44,492 nt of DNA from Bacillota bacterium (GCA_023397475.1 JAEWUD010000053.1:1-44492); one strand, 5' to 3'; positions 17,384-28,000 are shown, counted from the first letter of the stretch. Program-made: numbers and translations. The notes: generated from the letters alone by a model not told the origin.

Positions 17384-18247
17384 CTAGTCATCAGCAGATC
17401 CATCTGACGGTCCCTGTTTCCACTCGTCACCTATCAGATCTTTCCCGATCTTGTCAGCCTCAATAGACTCATCATCCACATCGTCATCCATAAAACATGG
17501 TTGTGTAGGATCGTCTATGGCAGGCGGAAGCAACGATTCGAAACCTGCCATGTAAGTCGAATTATCAACTTCCTCTCTACCGACCATGAACTTCGGAACC
17601 GACGAACCTTTGCCTGCCGGCGGAATCGGCGGCCCAATGACGAAAGCCCGTAAGAAGCTTGTACTCCATTCTTTCTTCGAATTCAGATGAACGATAAGCA
17701 ATTGCGAGTATGGTTCCGCTTGGTAATAGACTTCGCGCGAAACCTTCGCTTCCTGCTTCGATTCGTCCTCGAGAAAAGCCGTGAGATAGTACCAATAGCC
17801 CCCCTCGAAAACCTTCCGGACGCAAACACCCGATGTAACTTCGTATCGGGCCTTCGCGTATCGACCCAGAAATCTTGCTGTCTTCATCCAATAGGCCAGA
17901 TAGAGTCCGGCAAGTCCCCCCTCCAATCCGATCAGTATCGGAACATAAACCGCGAGAGTCTCGCTTTCTGCCCGAGCCGTCGCGTCCGCGATCTCCTGTT
18001 GTTGCTTCTGATATTCGTATTTGAAATTCTCCGTCGCGAGAACCGGAGGGTGTCTGGGGTCATACCCAAGGATTTCCCCTGCCCGCTCGCGAACCGTAGA
18101 ATCATCCAGAAGGAACAACATTGCAAAAAACAGCGCGAATACAATTGCGAAAATACTGACATCAGATCGCTTCCTTCGAATTCTATCCTTCTCCTCGCGG
18201 AGAACCACCTGCGCTTCGTCAAAAGTAGGTTTGCGCCAATCAGCCAT
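17384..18247 (-). CDS. Membrane protein of unknown function, paralogue 2 (287 aa)
   Basis: Same architecture as paralogue 1: MADWRKPTFDEAQVVLREEK, hydrophobic segments near 29-47 and 105-120, a short linker between them, and a beta-rich C-terminal domain (YWYYLTAFLEDESKQEAKVS, SQLLIVHLN, FLRAFVIG), plus an extra acidic tail of about 75 residues. ATG at 18247 was chosen because AAGGAG lies 7 nt upstream; two codons further up only a TTG is available. A 310-bp stretch with remnants of at least one more copy separates it from paralogue 1. Divergent from the MarR gene. Confidence 0.75.
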   Translation of the reverse strand: MADWRKPTFDEAQVVLREEKDRIRRKRSDVSIFAIVFALFFAMLFLLDDSTVRERAGEILGYDPRHPPVLATENFKYEYQKQQQEIADATARAESETLAVYVPILIGLEGGLAGLYLAYWMKTARFLGRYAKARYEVTSGVCVRKVFEGGYWYYLTAFLEDESKQEAKVSREVYYQAEPYSQLLIVHLNSKKEWSTSFLRAFVIGPPIPPAGKGSSVPKFMVGREEVDNSTYMAGFESLLPPAIDDPTQPCFMDDDVDDESIEADKIGKDLIGDEWKQGPSDGSADD

Positions 18248-18380
18248 ATGCAATCTCCTTGCGATTCCGGCGGGAAATCCGACTTCGAATTCTAAATTCC
18301 GGTTATCCGTCTATGCACATCCTTTCCATACATTAACACAAGTATCGATTTAATATATCGCAAAAGCGATACTTAATGGA

Positions 18381-18423
18381 TTGACAAAAGCAAATGGGTA
18401 ATGCATTATCTATTTTAGATAAT
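18381..18423 (+). promoter_or_regulatory. Promoter and operator of the MarR-type regulator
   Basis: TTGACA (18381-18386), 17 bp, then CATTAT (18404-18409). The -10 is embedded in a perfect inverted repeat, ATTATCTA-N3-TAGATAAT (18405-18423). This is the size and position expected for a self-repressing MarR dimer. A further half-site-like TTATCT follows at 18427-18432. Confidence 0.75.
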
Positions 18424-18472
18424 GTGTTATCTTTTCGAGATCCCTATGATGAAGCTGGAAGGCGGCGATCCG

Positions 18473-18961
18473 ATGGACCGGGAGAAATTGCGTTCTTTAC
18501 CCGATGATACAATGATTTTCGGACTTCTGCTGATTATTTCCAACAAGATGAATACGCTGCTCGAGCGGGAGTTCAAGGAATTCGATGTGACGACCAAGCA
18601 GTTCTTCTTGTCGATTACGATCAACGGTCTCTTCGACTCTCCTCCGACACTCAAAGAAGTCGCCCGCGAAATGGGCAGCTCGTACCAGAACGTCAAGCAG
18701 GTGGCCTTGAAGCTGCAACAGAAAGGTCTGCTTACCCTGGAGAAAGACGAGAAGGATTCCCGGATAACGAGACTTCGAATGACTGAGCGCAGCAAAGAGT
18801 TCTGGCAGCAAACAATACCCAAAGGCGATCTCTTCAAGGAGAGAATGTTCAAGGACTTGAATTCGGATGACATGAGAAAGACCCGGGATTTATTGGAGAA
18901 GATGCTCTCCAATTTGACTGCGATCGAGAAATCCGTACCGGATACCGGCAGCGATACATAG
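18473..18961 (+). CDS. MarR-family transcriptional regulator (162 aa)
   Basis: Winged-helix dimeric regulator. From MDREKLRSLPDDT it has an N-terminal dimerisation helix (FGLLLIISNKMNTLLEREF), then the helix-turn-helix (PTLKEVAREMGSSYQNVKQV) and wing (LLTLEKDEKDSRITRLRMT), and a C-terminal helix. Start codons at 18422, 18446 or 18449 are possible; 18473 was preferred because GGAAGG precedes it and the earlier part has no family similarity. The operator overlapping its promoter suggests autoregulation. It may share a transcript with the DUF3795 gene 96 bp downstream. Confidence 0.85.
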   Translation: MDREKLRSLPDDTMIFGLLLIISNKMNTLLEREFKEFDVTTKQFFLSITINGLFDSPPTLKEVAREMGSSYQNVKQVALKLQQKGLLTLEKDEKDSRITRLRMTERSKEFWQQTIPKGDLFKERMFKDLNSDDMRKTRDLLEKMLSNLTAIEKSVPDTGSDT

Positions 18962-19057
18962 TGGCGCTTTTCGAGAAGGCCGCCGATTGAGAAGCGCCGT
19001 CACGGACCATAACAAACTTATACCCTATGAACACGTAGCAAAGAAAGAAGGTACACC

Positions 19058-19747
19058 ATGGAGAAGCCGATCATCACCACCTACTGCGGACTGGACTGTG
19101 ATACCTGCACATTCAAGGAACCCTGCAATTGCGGCGGGTGTATCGCGACCGGCGGCAAGCCTTTTCACGGGCATTGCGACGTGGCGGAATGCGCCGTAGC
19201 CAATGGGAACTCCTTCTGCGGCGAATGCGAGAATTTCCCCTGCGACACGCTGAAGAAATACTCCTTCGATCCCGAGCACGGAGATAACGGCGCCCGGATC
19301 GAGAATTGTAAGCGCCAGAAAGCCGCCCTTGTCGCCGTCGCCCGCGAGGGAACCGACCCGATCGCCTACTGTGGATTCTCCTGCAATCACTGCTTCTTGG
19401 GACAATGGTGCGGCTCCTGCCGTTCCGACTATAACTGTTGCTCCTTCGCAACGATCAGCGAGGGCGGCATTTGCCCGAACGTCAAGTGCTGCAAGGAGAA
19501 AGGCCTCGACGGCTGCTACGAGTGCACGGATCTCGCCTCTTGCACCATCGGTTTCTACACCACCGAGAACAACGGTGCCACAGCCTGCAAGGCGCAGGCA
19601 ATCTTCCTCTCCCGGCACGGCAAGGCGGGATTTCTCCGGGTTCACGACCGGCTGCACGAGATGTATCCGGATTTCGAGAAGGCACAGCAGATCCTGGATA
19701 CCGGCATAGATGAGGCAATCGCGCTTCTGGAAAGCTGCATAGAATAA
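19058..19747 (+). CDS. Cysteine-rich DUF3795-type protein (229 aa)
   Basis: Small soluble protein with about 29 Cys residues, resembling DUF3795. It opens ITTYCGLDCDTCTF, then clusters CNCGGC, FCGECENFPCDTLKKY, and a second module YCGFSCNHCFLGQWCGSC. The second module looks like a diverged repeat of the first, so it is a two-module form. The Cys spacing suits Zn or Fe-S binding, but the function is unknown. An AAGG site lies just upstream of the ATG. A terminator follows at 19826-19862. The MarR gene upstream on the same strand may control it. Confidence 0.85.
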   Translation: MEKPIITTYCGLDCDTCTFKEPCNCGGCIATGGKPFHGHCDVAECAVANGNSFCGECENFPCDTLKKYSFDPEHGDNGARIENCKRQKAALVAVAREGTDPIAYCGFSCNHCFLGQWCGSCRSDYNCCSFATISEGGICPNVKCCKEKGLDGCYECTDLASCTIGFYTTENNGATACKAQAIFLSRHGKAGFLRVHDRLHEMYPDFEKAQQILDTGIDEAIALLESCIE

Positions 19748-19825
19748 TGGCCGCTGGAGCACTGTCAGGGTGAAGCGAAGGCGGTGCGAAGTGCTGTGCG
19801 AGATCTTATCGATAGGACGAAAAAG

Positions 19826-19862
19826 GCGAGGATACCTATAGAAAATGTATCTTCGCACTTTT
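19826..19862 (+). terminator. Rho-independent terminator after the DUF3795 gene
   Basis: GCGAGGATAC (19826-19835) and GTATCTTCGC (19847-19856) form a 10-bp stem with one G-T pair, followed by ACTTTTTG. The preceding A tract could let it also act on the other strand. Confidence 0.75.
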
Positions 19863-19895
19863 TGTAGGTATTTTCGAGTTCGGCGAAACCTGACG

Positions 19896-20078
19896 GAAGG
19901 TTGATTCGCCCATAAACCGGAAGGTTGGGACTCGTGCAGGGAAGGCTGATTATGGGCGAAATGGATGGTCGGGGTCAGTTTCGCCCATAAAATCTTTAAG
20001 AGGAGTCTGGGCGAAATCGGAGGATGTGGGTCTTTTCGCCCATAAACCGGAAGGTTGGGACTCGTTGAGGGAAGGACG
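19896..20078. repeat. 130-bp double-hairpin repeat, about 1.3 units
   Basis: Flank CGCCCATAAACCGGAAGG occurs twice, 129 bp apart. Inside are two hairpins: TTATGGGCGAAA (19950-19961) with TTTCGCCCATAA (19979-19990), and TGGGCGAAA with TTTCGCCCA (about 20008-20042). Loops differ from those in the copies at 29.9-30.1 kb while the stems are the same. No T tract follows, so it is not an ordinary terminator. No gene is supported between 19866 and 20171. Confidence 0.8.
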
Positions 20079-20171
20079 AGAGTGCCCCGAGTGATAGATT
20101 TCGTCCACAAATCTATCCCAATACGGATTACGGATAATTTCGACAAATCCGCCCTGATTATCTGTATCTCA

Positions 20172-20318
20172 TTAACAGATATTGCCAGGAATGAACTCAG
20201 CTTCCAAATCTTCTACCGCTAACCAACCCATTTCCTGACCGGAAAGCTCCCCTTCGGCGAGTTTCGACAACAAATCAATCGAGGCGTGCAACTTTTCGCT
20301 ATCAAGTTTATCCTTCAC
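20172..20318 (-). CDS. Small antitoxin-like ORF overlapping the XRE regulator (48 aa)
   Basis: GTG at 20318 has GGAGGG 8 nt upstream, inside the end of the XRE gene, and overlaps that gene by 11 bp. The peptide (KDKLDSEKLHASIDLLSKLA, then EGELSGQEMGWLAVEDLEAE) resembles the C-terminal part of RelB/DinJ-like antitoxins, where a segment like EGW(L/I)S(I/L)EDL is common. No partner toxin is adjacent. Alternatively it is the frameshifted tail of the XRE protein, since one base fewer in the CCC at about 20319-20321 would join the frames. Confidence 0.45.
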   Translation of the reverse strand: MKDKLDSEKLHASIDLLSKLAEGELSGQEMGWLAVEDLEAEFIPGNIC

Positions 20319-21189
20319 AGGGTAAGCCCTCCGGTTCCTTCCCAAACTGCAGGAAGAGGAGCGCCGACTGGAAATGAAACTGCGCCACAAGTCCGGGATG
20401 CAGCCGGTCGACGGCATAGGTCGCAATGAGTTCCCGACTCCTCCGGATCGTCTCATCGCAGACGGCCAGGTTGTCACCGTTCAAGGCCAAATATTGCATG
20501 ACATTTCCGATCAGTCCCACAACGTGAAGATACATCGTGATCTGCGTGTAGCTCCTGGCTTTCGCCGGCTTCTCCGCCAGATGATACGCCTGAATCAGGA
20601 TCATCTCGTTCTGGTTGGCGATTCTTTTGGGGTCCATCACCGCTTCGAGTGTCTCGATGACCTCTGCTGCTTTCCCTTGTTGCAACGCGGCCATCGCCCG
20701 GATCGTGGTCGCGTCATTACAAACTTCGACCGATGCGCAGTTCTTGATGATGTGCTCGCAAGTCTCAACAATCATCCCCAGAATCTCCTGCTGTCGAGCA
20801 GGGTCGCCGGCCAACGCCAGGTGATTCAGAAGCAGAAGGCAGCTCTGCAGAAGAAACGGGAAACATGAATAGTACCTGCGAATCAGCTCCCGACAGCGTT
20901 CGTACACCTCCGCAAACGGACGCGTCGCGAAATCCGCGGCAAGCTCCTGATAAAGCTTCTGGATCTGCTCCTTGCTGAGCTGCGGATCAAATCCGATCAG
21001 CTCGTCGACCGTCACGTTAAAGAACACGGCCAGTTGCGGTAACAACAGGATATCCGGCATACTCTGCCCATTCTCCCACTTCGAAACCGCCGCCTTGGTG
21101 ACGCCGATGAAGTCCGCCAGCAGTTCCTGCGTAATCTTCCTCTCGCGCCTCAGACGGATGATATTCTCCGCAATATTGATCTGATGCAT
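20308..21189 (-). CDS. XRE-family regulator with helical C-terminal region (293 aa)
   Basis: N-terminal helix-turn-helix (residues about 8-62): IIRLRRERKITQELLADF, IGVTKAAVSKWENGQSMPDI, LLLPQLAVFFNVTVDELIGF. The remaining 225 residues are helical, TPR-like repeats (YERCRELIRRYYSCFPFLLQ, TIRAMAALQQGKAAEVIETL), a common Clostridia layout whose signal is unknown. The ATG at 21189 was chosen for AGGAAG just upstream and because the HTH then starts near residue 8; a 42-residue longer frame runs through a terminator-like hairpin. The gene ends shortly after FGKEPEGLP, where the frame of the small downstream ORF begins. Confidence 0.85.
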   Translation of the reverse strand: MHQINIAENIIRLRRERKITQELLADFIGVTKAAVSKWENGQSMPDILLLPQLAVFFNVTVDELIGFDPQLSKEQIQKLYQELAADFATRPFAEVYERCRELIRRYYSCFPFLLQSCLLLLNHLALAGDPARQQEILGMIVETCEHIIKNCASVEVCNDATTIRAMAALQQGKAAEVIETLEAVMDPKRIANQNEMILIQAYHLAEKPAKARSYTQITMYLHVVGLIGNVMQYLALNGDNLAVCDETIRRSRELIATYAVDRLHPGLVAQFHFQSALLFLQFGKEPEGLPCEG

Positions 21190-21203
21190 ACATCTTCCTC
21201 GCG

Positions 21204-21269
21204 AAAAAACCGGAGTGGTCAACTCTTCGCATCCCATGTTCCGGGATACTCTAAGCGTACCACTCCGGT
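21204..21269 (-). promoter_or_regulatory. Attenuator-like hairpin before the XRE gene
   Basis: On the minus strand ACCGGAGTGGT and ACCACTCCGGT form an 11-bp perfect stem around a 39-nt loop that holds a nested ATCCC/GGGAT stem. TTTTT follows directly, then the ribosome binding site and start of the XRE gene 15-20 nt later. It looks like an intrinsic terminator placed in the leader, so conditional read-through is possible. Confidence 0.6.
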
Positions 21270-21315
21270 AATAATGTTCAATGGAGCCCTGAGAGACTTT
21301 TGCGAGAAAAGTCAA

Positions 21316-21616
21316 CTGGTAGGAAACTAGAAGGGTGATTCACGCAATCATGTCTGGAACTGGGTAAAACAAGTATCCGATCATCTTCACAGAACGAACT
21401 ATATTAAACGCTTCCGTTTCGGTCAGTTTCTTGCCGCCGGTGCACTGTTGCTTCCGCGGTTTCCGGTAGTGGGACAAGTAAGTAATCAGGCAGCCTCGTG
21501 CGAGTGTGGTCCTCTCACGAACGAGATCAACACCAAACAAATAAGAGCCAACATGATATATCAGAATTCCATCTCTTGGATTCGGTACAACGTAATTGTA
21601 TCTCCGATCAAGAAAG
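21316..21616. other. Gene-free stretch
   Basis: Short ORFs on both strands have no ribosome binding site and no recognisable product. Nothing else is seen here. Confidence 0.4.
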
Positions 21617-21713
21617 GGAGCTGTTGCAAAAGTGAAGGAGAACCGGCGCGGATTATAAGTCGCGACGCGACGCTGCGCTCCGTATTAATAGGCATCCCTC
21701 GTCTCCGAAATAT

Positions 21714-21830
21714 GCGAGTCCCATCGAATCTTGATGGTTAATATTGATAAATAAAGTCGTTATTGCTCAATGAGGAAGTATAAAATTGCGAGCCCCATTG
21801 AATTTTGGTGGTTATCATTGACAAACAATA
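21714..21830. repeat. Two degenerate 74-bp direct repeats
   Basis: GCGAGTCCCATCGAATCTTG at 21714 and GCGAGCCCCATTGAATTTTG at 21788 each continue with a TGGTTA.NATTGA.AAA stretch. The period (74 bp) and the CATTGACAAA end recall the 75-bp repeat of the arrays at 37.7 and 43.1 kb, of which these may be worn copies. A worn 130-bp-type hairpin (CATGGGCGAGATT ... TTATTCGTCCATAAG) follows at 21857-21895. Confidence 0.45.
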
Positions 21831-21931
21831 AGGAATAGACTCCATCGATCCCGATCATGGGCGAGATTGGGGGAAGCGGATTTATTCGTCCATAAGCCCG
21901 GTAGGTTGCGCTCATTTCAGCTTCTTGCAAG

Positions 21932-21988
21932 AAAAAAGGACTGTTGCAACCTGAACCTTTACGTTCATTTTGCAACAGCCCTCTTTTT
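21932..21988. terminator. Bidirectional terminator after the giant surface protein gene
   Basis: GGACTGTTGCAA (21938-21949) and TTGCAACAGCCC (21970-21981) pair across 20 nt with one mismatch. The minus strand continues with TTTTTT, the plus strand with CTCTTTTT. It lies about 20 bp beyond the stop of the surface-protein gene. Confidence 0.75.
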
Positions 21989-22007
21989 CATGACCTAAAA
22001 TTGCCGT

Positions 22008-25000
22008 TTATCTCTTTCTCTTGAAAAGAAGGAATCCCAGAAATACGAGGATGCCTGCCGCAAACACGCCGCCGAGGATCCAGAAGAGAAGAATCATTCC
22101 GGCGTTGTTTCCGTTCTGTGAGTCTGTTCCCGACGCTCCACTGGTCTCTGTGGCAACGGCAGGAGATGTTGTCTCTGTCTGTGTCTCCGTTGTCGCCTCT
22201 GTCGTCGTTGGCGATGACGCGTCGGTCGTCTCCGTTGACCCGGATGTCTCCGCAGATGTTCCTGCGGTCGTCTCTGATGTCACGGTTGTCTCCGTGGTCG
22301 TCGGAGTCGTGGGTGTCGGCGTAACCGTTGGCTTCACCGTGGGAGTCGGAGATGGCGTCGGTGTCGGGGTTGCCGTCGGCGTAGGTGCGGCATTGGTCGT
22401 AACCGTCAGGACGGACGAGATCTCCGATGCCTTGCTTGTCGCTGTTTCCTTGATCCGCTGGTAGAAGTCATACCCGGTCGAACTCAGAAGCCCGCCGAAA
22501 ATATTACTGTCCTGCCATGTTCCCGACGTTGCCGCCGCCCCCTTCTCAACCTTCATGTACTCGTATCCGGCGATATATACCAGAGAGACGGACGACTGCG
22601 TTGTCGCTGATAAAACGGGAACTGTCGGCGATGGGGCGTTCATTTTCTGGATCAACTGCGTCAGCGTCCCGGTAACAGACCCGGACTCGAAACTGCTCGA
22701 GATTCTCACCTGAATCTGATGTCCGATATCCGCGACGGTCAGCGTATAGTTCGAGGCCGTAGCCAGATCGATGTCCGCGCCGTCACGAATCCATTGATAA
22801 GATAATGTTCCGAGGCAGCTTCCGGAGAAGGATGCGGTCAGCGTCTGCCCATAAACCGCGTTGCCGGAGATATTTGCTGTCCCGACGAGCGCCGGAACCT
22901 CGGTGGTAACATCCAGCTTTGCAGAGATGACGGATGCATGGTGCGTATCCGTCTCTTTGATCCGCTGATAGAAGTCATACGCCGTGAAGTAGGTAAGGCC
23001 TGTGAATACCGGGCTGTCCTGCCATACGCCCGTCGAGAGATCTGCACCGTCCGCGACACGAAGATACTCATATCCCGTAACTTCCTGAAGTGTTACAGAT
23101 ACGTCCGTCTTCGACGAGACGACCGGAGAGATCGGCGCGGCTGCGCTCGCCTTATTCACGATCAGGGTGGCCTGCGTCGTTACTGACGCATAATTGCCAT
23201 TGTCGTCCGGAGTGAAGGTTATCTCGTATTGCGTGGTTCCGCTGTCCGTCATTCCGGGTTGCTGCGTTCCAATCGACCAGGCGAACGTACCCGGAACGCT
23301 GGCATCTCCTCCGATTAACAGAGAATCGGCAAGCGTCTGTCCATAGACGATCGCGGAGGCCGTCGGATTCGTGTTGATCGTCGGTGTCGCTTTTTGCACG
23401 GTGAGTGTGAGGTGCAGCGTTACGGTATTGTAATTTGCTGTATCTGTAGGAGTAAAGATTACCGGGTATGTCGTGATCCCGCTGTCCGCAACGGATGGCA
23501 TGATCGTGTCATCGCTCCACGCGAAGTCTCCGGGCACATCCGCGCTGCCTCCGCTAAGCGTCGAATCCAAGAGAGATTCTCCATACGTGATGGCAGAAGC
23601 CGTCGGATCAACAGCGATCACCGGAGTCGCTTTCAGTACGGTAATCGTGATCGACGTTGTCACGGTCGCAAAGTTCTCGGAATCTTTGGGTGTGAAGGTA
23701 ACGGAATAAAGCGTCAGGTCACTGTCCGACACGGCCGGTATCAGTGAGCCGTCGGTCCAGGTAAAGGTGCCCGGGTCGCTGACAAGTCCGCCTGACAGAG
23801 TCGAATCGGAGAGAGTGTCTCCGTACGTGATGGTTGAGGCGGCAGGGTCAACACTGATAAACGGAGTCGCCTTGGATACGATCAACGTGATATTGATATT
23901 GGTCGTATTATAGTTCGCAATGTCATCCGGCGTGAAAATGACTTCGTATCCGGTCACACCGCTGTCAGATACGGACGGCGAGATACTGTCGTCTGACCAC
24001 GAGAAACTGCCCGACGTACTGGCAACTCCTCCCGACAGTAACGAATTCGCAAGTGTGTCCCCATAGGTAATGTCTGAGGCGACTGGCATCGTGCTGATCG
24101 TAGGGTTTGCTTTGCTCACGGCAAGCGTGACGGATGTACTTGCCGTCTGATAATTGTCGCTGTCACTTGGGGTGAATGTAACCGAGTAAGGTGTTGTATC
24201 GCTGTCAGAGACGGTGGGTTCTGTTGCTCCGGACGTCCAGGCAAACGCTCCTGGGACACTGGCCGATCCTCCTGTCAATATCGAGTCGGAGAGAGCCTCT
24301 CCGTATGTAATGGCGGAAGCCGTCGGTGCGGTGATAATGGATGGCGTAGCTTTCGCGATGGTAAGAGTTATCGTCGCTGTGGCATCCGTATAATTCGCAG
24401 TATCGGAGGGAGTGAAGGTTATCGAGAACTGTGTTACACCGCTGTCTGTCGCAAACGGCTTTACGGTCGGATCCGTCCATCCGAAGCTTCCCGCCACGCT
24501 GGCAGTTCCTCCGGTCAGTATGGAAGCAGAGAGATCATCGCCGTAGGTTATGGAAGATCCGGAGGGTGTCACATAGATATCCGGTGTTGCCTTTTCCACC
24601 GTTAGGGTTAGGGACAATGTTACCGAGGAGAAATTGATGCTGTCAGTTGGTGTGAAAGTGACGGAGTACAAGGTCAAATCACTATCCGCAACGGACGGCG
24701 TCGTCGTGCTTGTCATCCACGAGAACGATCCGGGTATGTTCGCGATTCCGCCCGTCAACGTGGAATCAGCAAGTGTGTCTCCGTAAGTAATTGCGGAAGC
24801 AGAAGGCGCGGTTAGAATGATCGGAGTTTGCTTCTCGACAATCAGTGTGACGGTCATTACAACCGTAGAATAGTTTATTTCGTCCGTGGGTGTGAAGGTA
24901 ACAGAGAATTGTGTCGTTCCGCTGTCCGACACAGATGGCTCGATGCTGCCGTCTGTCCAGGAGAAAGTTCCCGGAACACTCGCGGTACCGCCGGAGAGTG

Positions 25001-28000
25001 TCGAGTCAGACAGTGTCTCGCCAAAGGTGATAGAAGAAGCCGTCGGTATGGTGGTGATAATAGGAGCAGCCTTGTTGACAGTGATTAGGATCTTTGTCGT
25101 AGCCGTCGTATAGTTATCGCTGTCCGTCGGGAGAAAGGTCACTCCATAGTCTGTAACTTGACTGTCTGCAATCGACGGTACCGTCAAAGGATTTGACCAG
25201 ACAAAGGTACCCTCGGTATCTGCCGTGCCGCCGGTCAGGACAGAAGAAGAGAGTGCCTGACCTACCGCAATCGCCGAACCGTCTGGAGGAGTTGTGATGA
25301 CCGGAGTGGCCTTATTAACAACAATCTTCACGGTTGTTGTTGCTGTATTGTAGTTCGCGCTGTCATTTGCAGTAAAGATTACGGTATAGTCGGTCACGCC
25401 GCTATCCGATACAGACGGTCGTATCGTCGGATCTGCCCAGGAGTAGGAACCGCTGGGGTATGCCGCGTCACCGGTAATCGTCGAATCCGATAGCGTATCT
25501 CCGTATGTGATCGCGGAAACTGTCGGAGCTTGCGTAATGATAGGATCCGCTTTATTGACCGTAAGACGCACTGACAGGGTAACGCTCTTATAGTTCGCAG
25601 GATCGGCGGGAGTGAATACTACTCCGAAATCCGTCGTCTGGCTGTCCGATACTTTCAGGAATACGTCGTTCTGCCATGAGAAGGTTCCTGTTGTACTCGC
25701 AACGCCTCCGGTGAGTGTTGAATCCACTAGCCAATGTCCATACGTAAGCGCCGAGGCCGTCGGAACGGTTAGGATTGACGGGGTAGCCTTATTGACAACA
25801 AGCGTTACAATCGTCGTGGAGGTTGCATAGATCGAACTGTCCGTCGGTGTGAACGTAACCGAATATGCGGTAACTCCGCTATCCGAGACGGACGGTTTCG
25901 TAGAAGGTGTGGTCCATGAGAAAGATCCGGGGACACTACCGGTGCCGCCGGTAAGCGTCGAATCCGCGAGAGACTGACCGTATGTGATGGCCGAAGCCGT
26001 CGGTGCGGTGGTGATCTTTGACGCAGCTTTGGCTACGGACGAAGACGAATAGACGATTCCCTCCGATCCGGGCGTCGTCCCGGTAGCCGCCTCAGGAATG
26101 ACTCCGAATCCGATGTATTTTCCGACATCCGAAGAGGTTAATGTGTAGGTCAGTCCTTCAGCACCGGAGATCGGTGTCCGGTTAAGTCCTGTGTTATTAT
26201 CCGCGCGGTACCATTGGAGGGTTGATATCCCTTGCGCATCAGCGTCTGCGTCCTGGTACGTATAGCTTCCCGTGAGCTCCTCACCATAAGTCAACGTACC
26301 GCTGATTGCAACATCGGACGCAACCGGGGCAAGGTTACTGTTCTGATAGACAATATTATCGAAATTGGCCAAAATATCGGCATTTGTTCCTTCAGGAATG
26401 ATCCGGATCTCGTCGATTCCCATCCAGTTGAAAAGCACTTTATTAGGACTCTTCACATTGACACCCGTCTTGGTATAACCGGATACCGGGGAATTGTTGT
26501 TGTATCCCGTTATTGTGTAGGTGGGCGATCCGGCACCTGACGACGCGTCGTACAGGAACATTGACGACAGGTTGAAATCAACTCCGTCACTCTTCTTGAT
26601 CGACAGACTTGTAACCGGGATATTCCCAGAGGTTTGTAACGTAGGCGTGTTGTCCTGTCCACCGCTGCTGAGATACTTCATGCCCAGATTCCCGGAGGGG
26701 CGGAATACGAAGCCATTAATCGCGGTCGTATACGGGATATCCTGACCGTGGGTATAGGTTCCGGCAAGATCATCGAAGGTCGCCACCGTGTAGCCGACCG
26801 GTATCGCATCATCATAGACCGGCGTGACCGTGATGGGGAAGATCTGCCCGCTCAACACATTCGTCCCGTCGCTGACCGAGAAACCGAAGCTGTCCGATAA
26901 TGTATCACTGTGATCGTGAACATAGCGGATCTTACCGTTATCGATGTCCCCTTGTGTGAAAGTAGTGATTGCGGTTCCCGGCTGATTCAAGTTCTCAAGA
27001 CGTCCATGTGTGGGAGCCGTCGTCACGTTGTATGCAAGAGCACTGACGACGGAATCGTTATCGGAAGACTTCAGCGCGGTATTTGCGATCGTCTCGGTCT
27101 TTCCCTCGTCAACCGTCAGCCCGTTGTTGATTTCGACAAACGGGATCGGACTGAGCGCAATGTCCTGATAGGTGATATTGTCGAAGCGTCCCCAAATATC
27201 AGTGGATGTCCCTGTTGCCGTCACCCGGATCTCGTCGATGTCTGCCCACTTATATTCATAATAACCGAGACTGTTTGGCTTCAGATTCGTCAACGAATAG
27301 ATCGCGGTACCGTCTCGATATCCCTGAATCGTATAGGTCGAAGCATCCGGAGCCGCGCTGTCAAAGATATACATCGAGTGGAGATTGAAATTGGAGGAGT
27401 CACTTCTCCTGATTGTCACACTCGTAATCGGAATATTGCCAGCAGCAACTAGTACGCTCGTGTTATCCTCTCCGCCACTATGCATGTATTGCATTCCCTG
27501 ATTCGATGATGTCTCGAAAACAAATTTTTCAATTTCTGTGGTATTCGGAATGATCTGACCATTCGTGTATTGAAGGCCGTCAAAAGTCGACCGAGTATAT
27601 CCTGCGGGAAGAGGCCTGTCATATACCGGGGTCACATTGATCTGAAATGTCTGTCCTGTCAGCTCATTCGTACCATCGCTGATCTTAAAGCCAAAACTGT
27701 CTGTCTTCGTATCCGTGTGGTCGTGAACATAACGGACGATATTGTTATTGATGTCTTCCTGCGTAAACGTCGTGATCGCAGTTCCGGGACTCGTCGAGAG
27801 TTCGACACGTCCATGAGCCGCGCCCGTCGTGATCGTAAATCGCAAGGTGTTCGCGGAAGGCGAGTCGTTATCCGCTGCCTTGAGAAAGGAACTGGTTACA
27901 GTAACATTTGCCCCCTCCGTAACGGTAATGGCATTGTTGATCGATAGGAAGGGATCCGAACTAACGTTCGTCTCCTCATATACAATGTTATCTATGAACG

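Noticed and set aside
19896..20078. 130-bp repeats as ordinary terminators
   Set aside because: No T tract follows any of the stems, and the units lie in tandem away from gene ends.
19025..20146. 373-codon minus-strand ORF
   Set aside because: Antisense to the DUF3795 gene and running through repeats; no ribosome binding site or family features.
21204..21269. T-box riboswitch before the XRE gene
   Set aside because: GGAGTGGTACGC only loosely resembles the T-box sequence, and there is no specifier-loop architecture or amino-acid gene downstream.
22008..22110. LPXTG sortase signal at the end of the giant protein
   Set aside because: Helix and basic tail are present, but no LPXTG-like motif precedes them.
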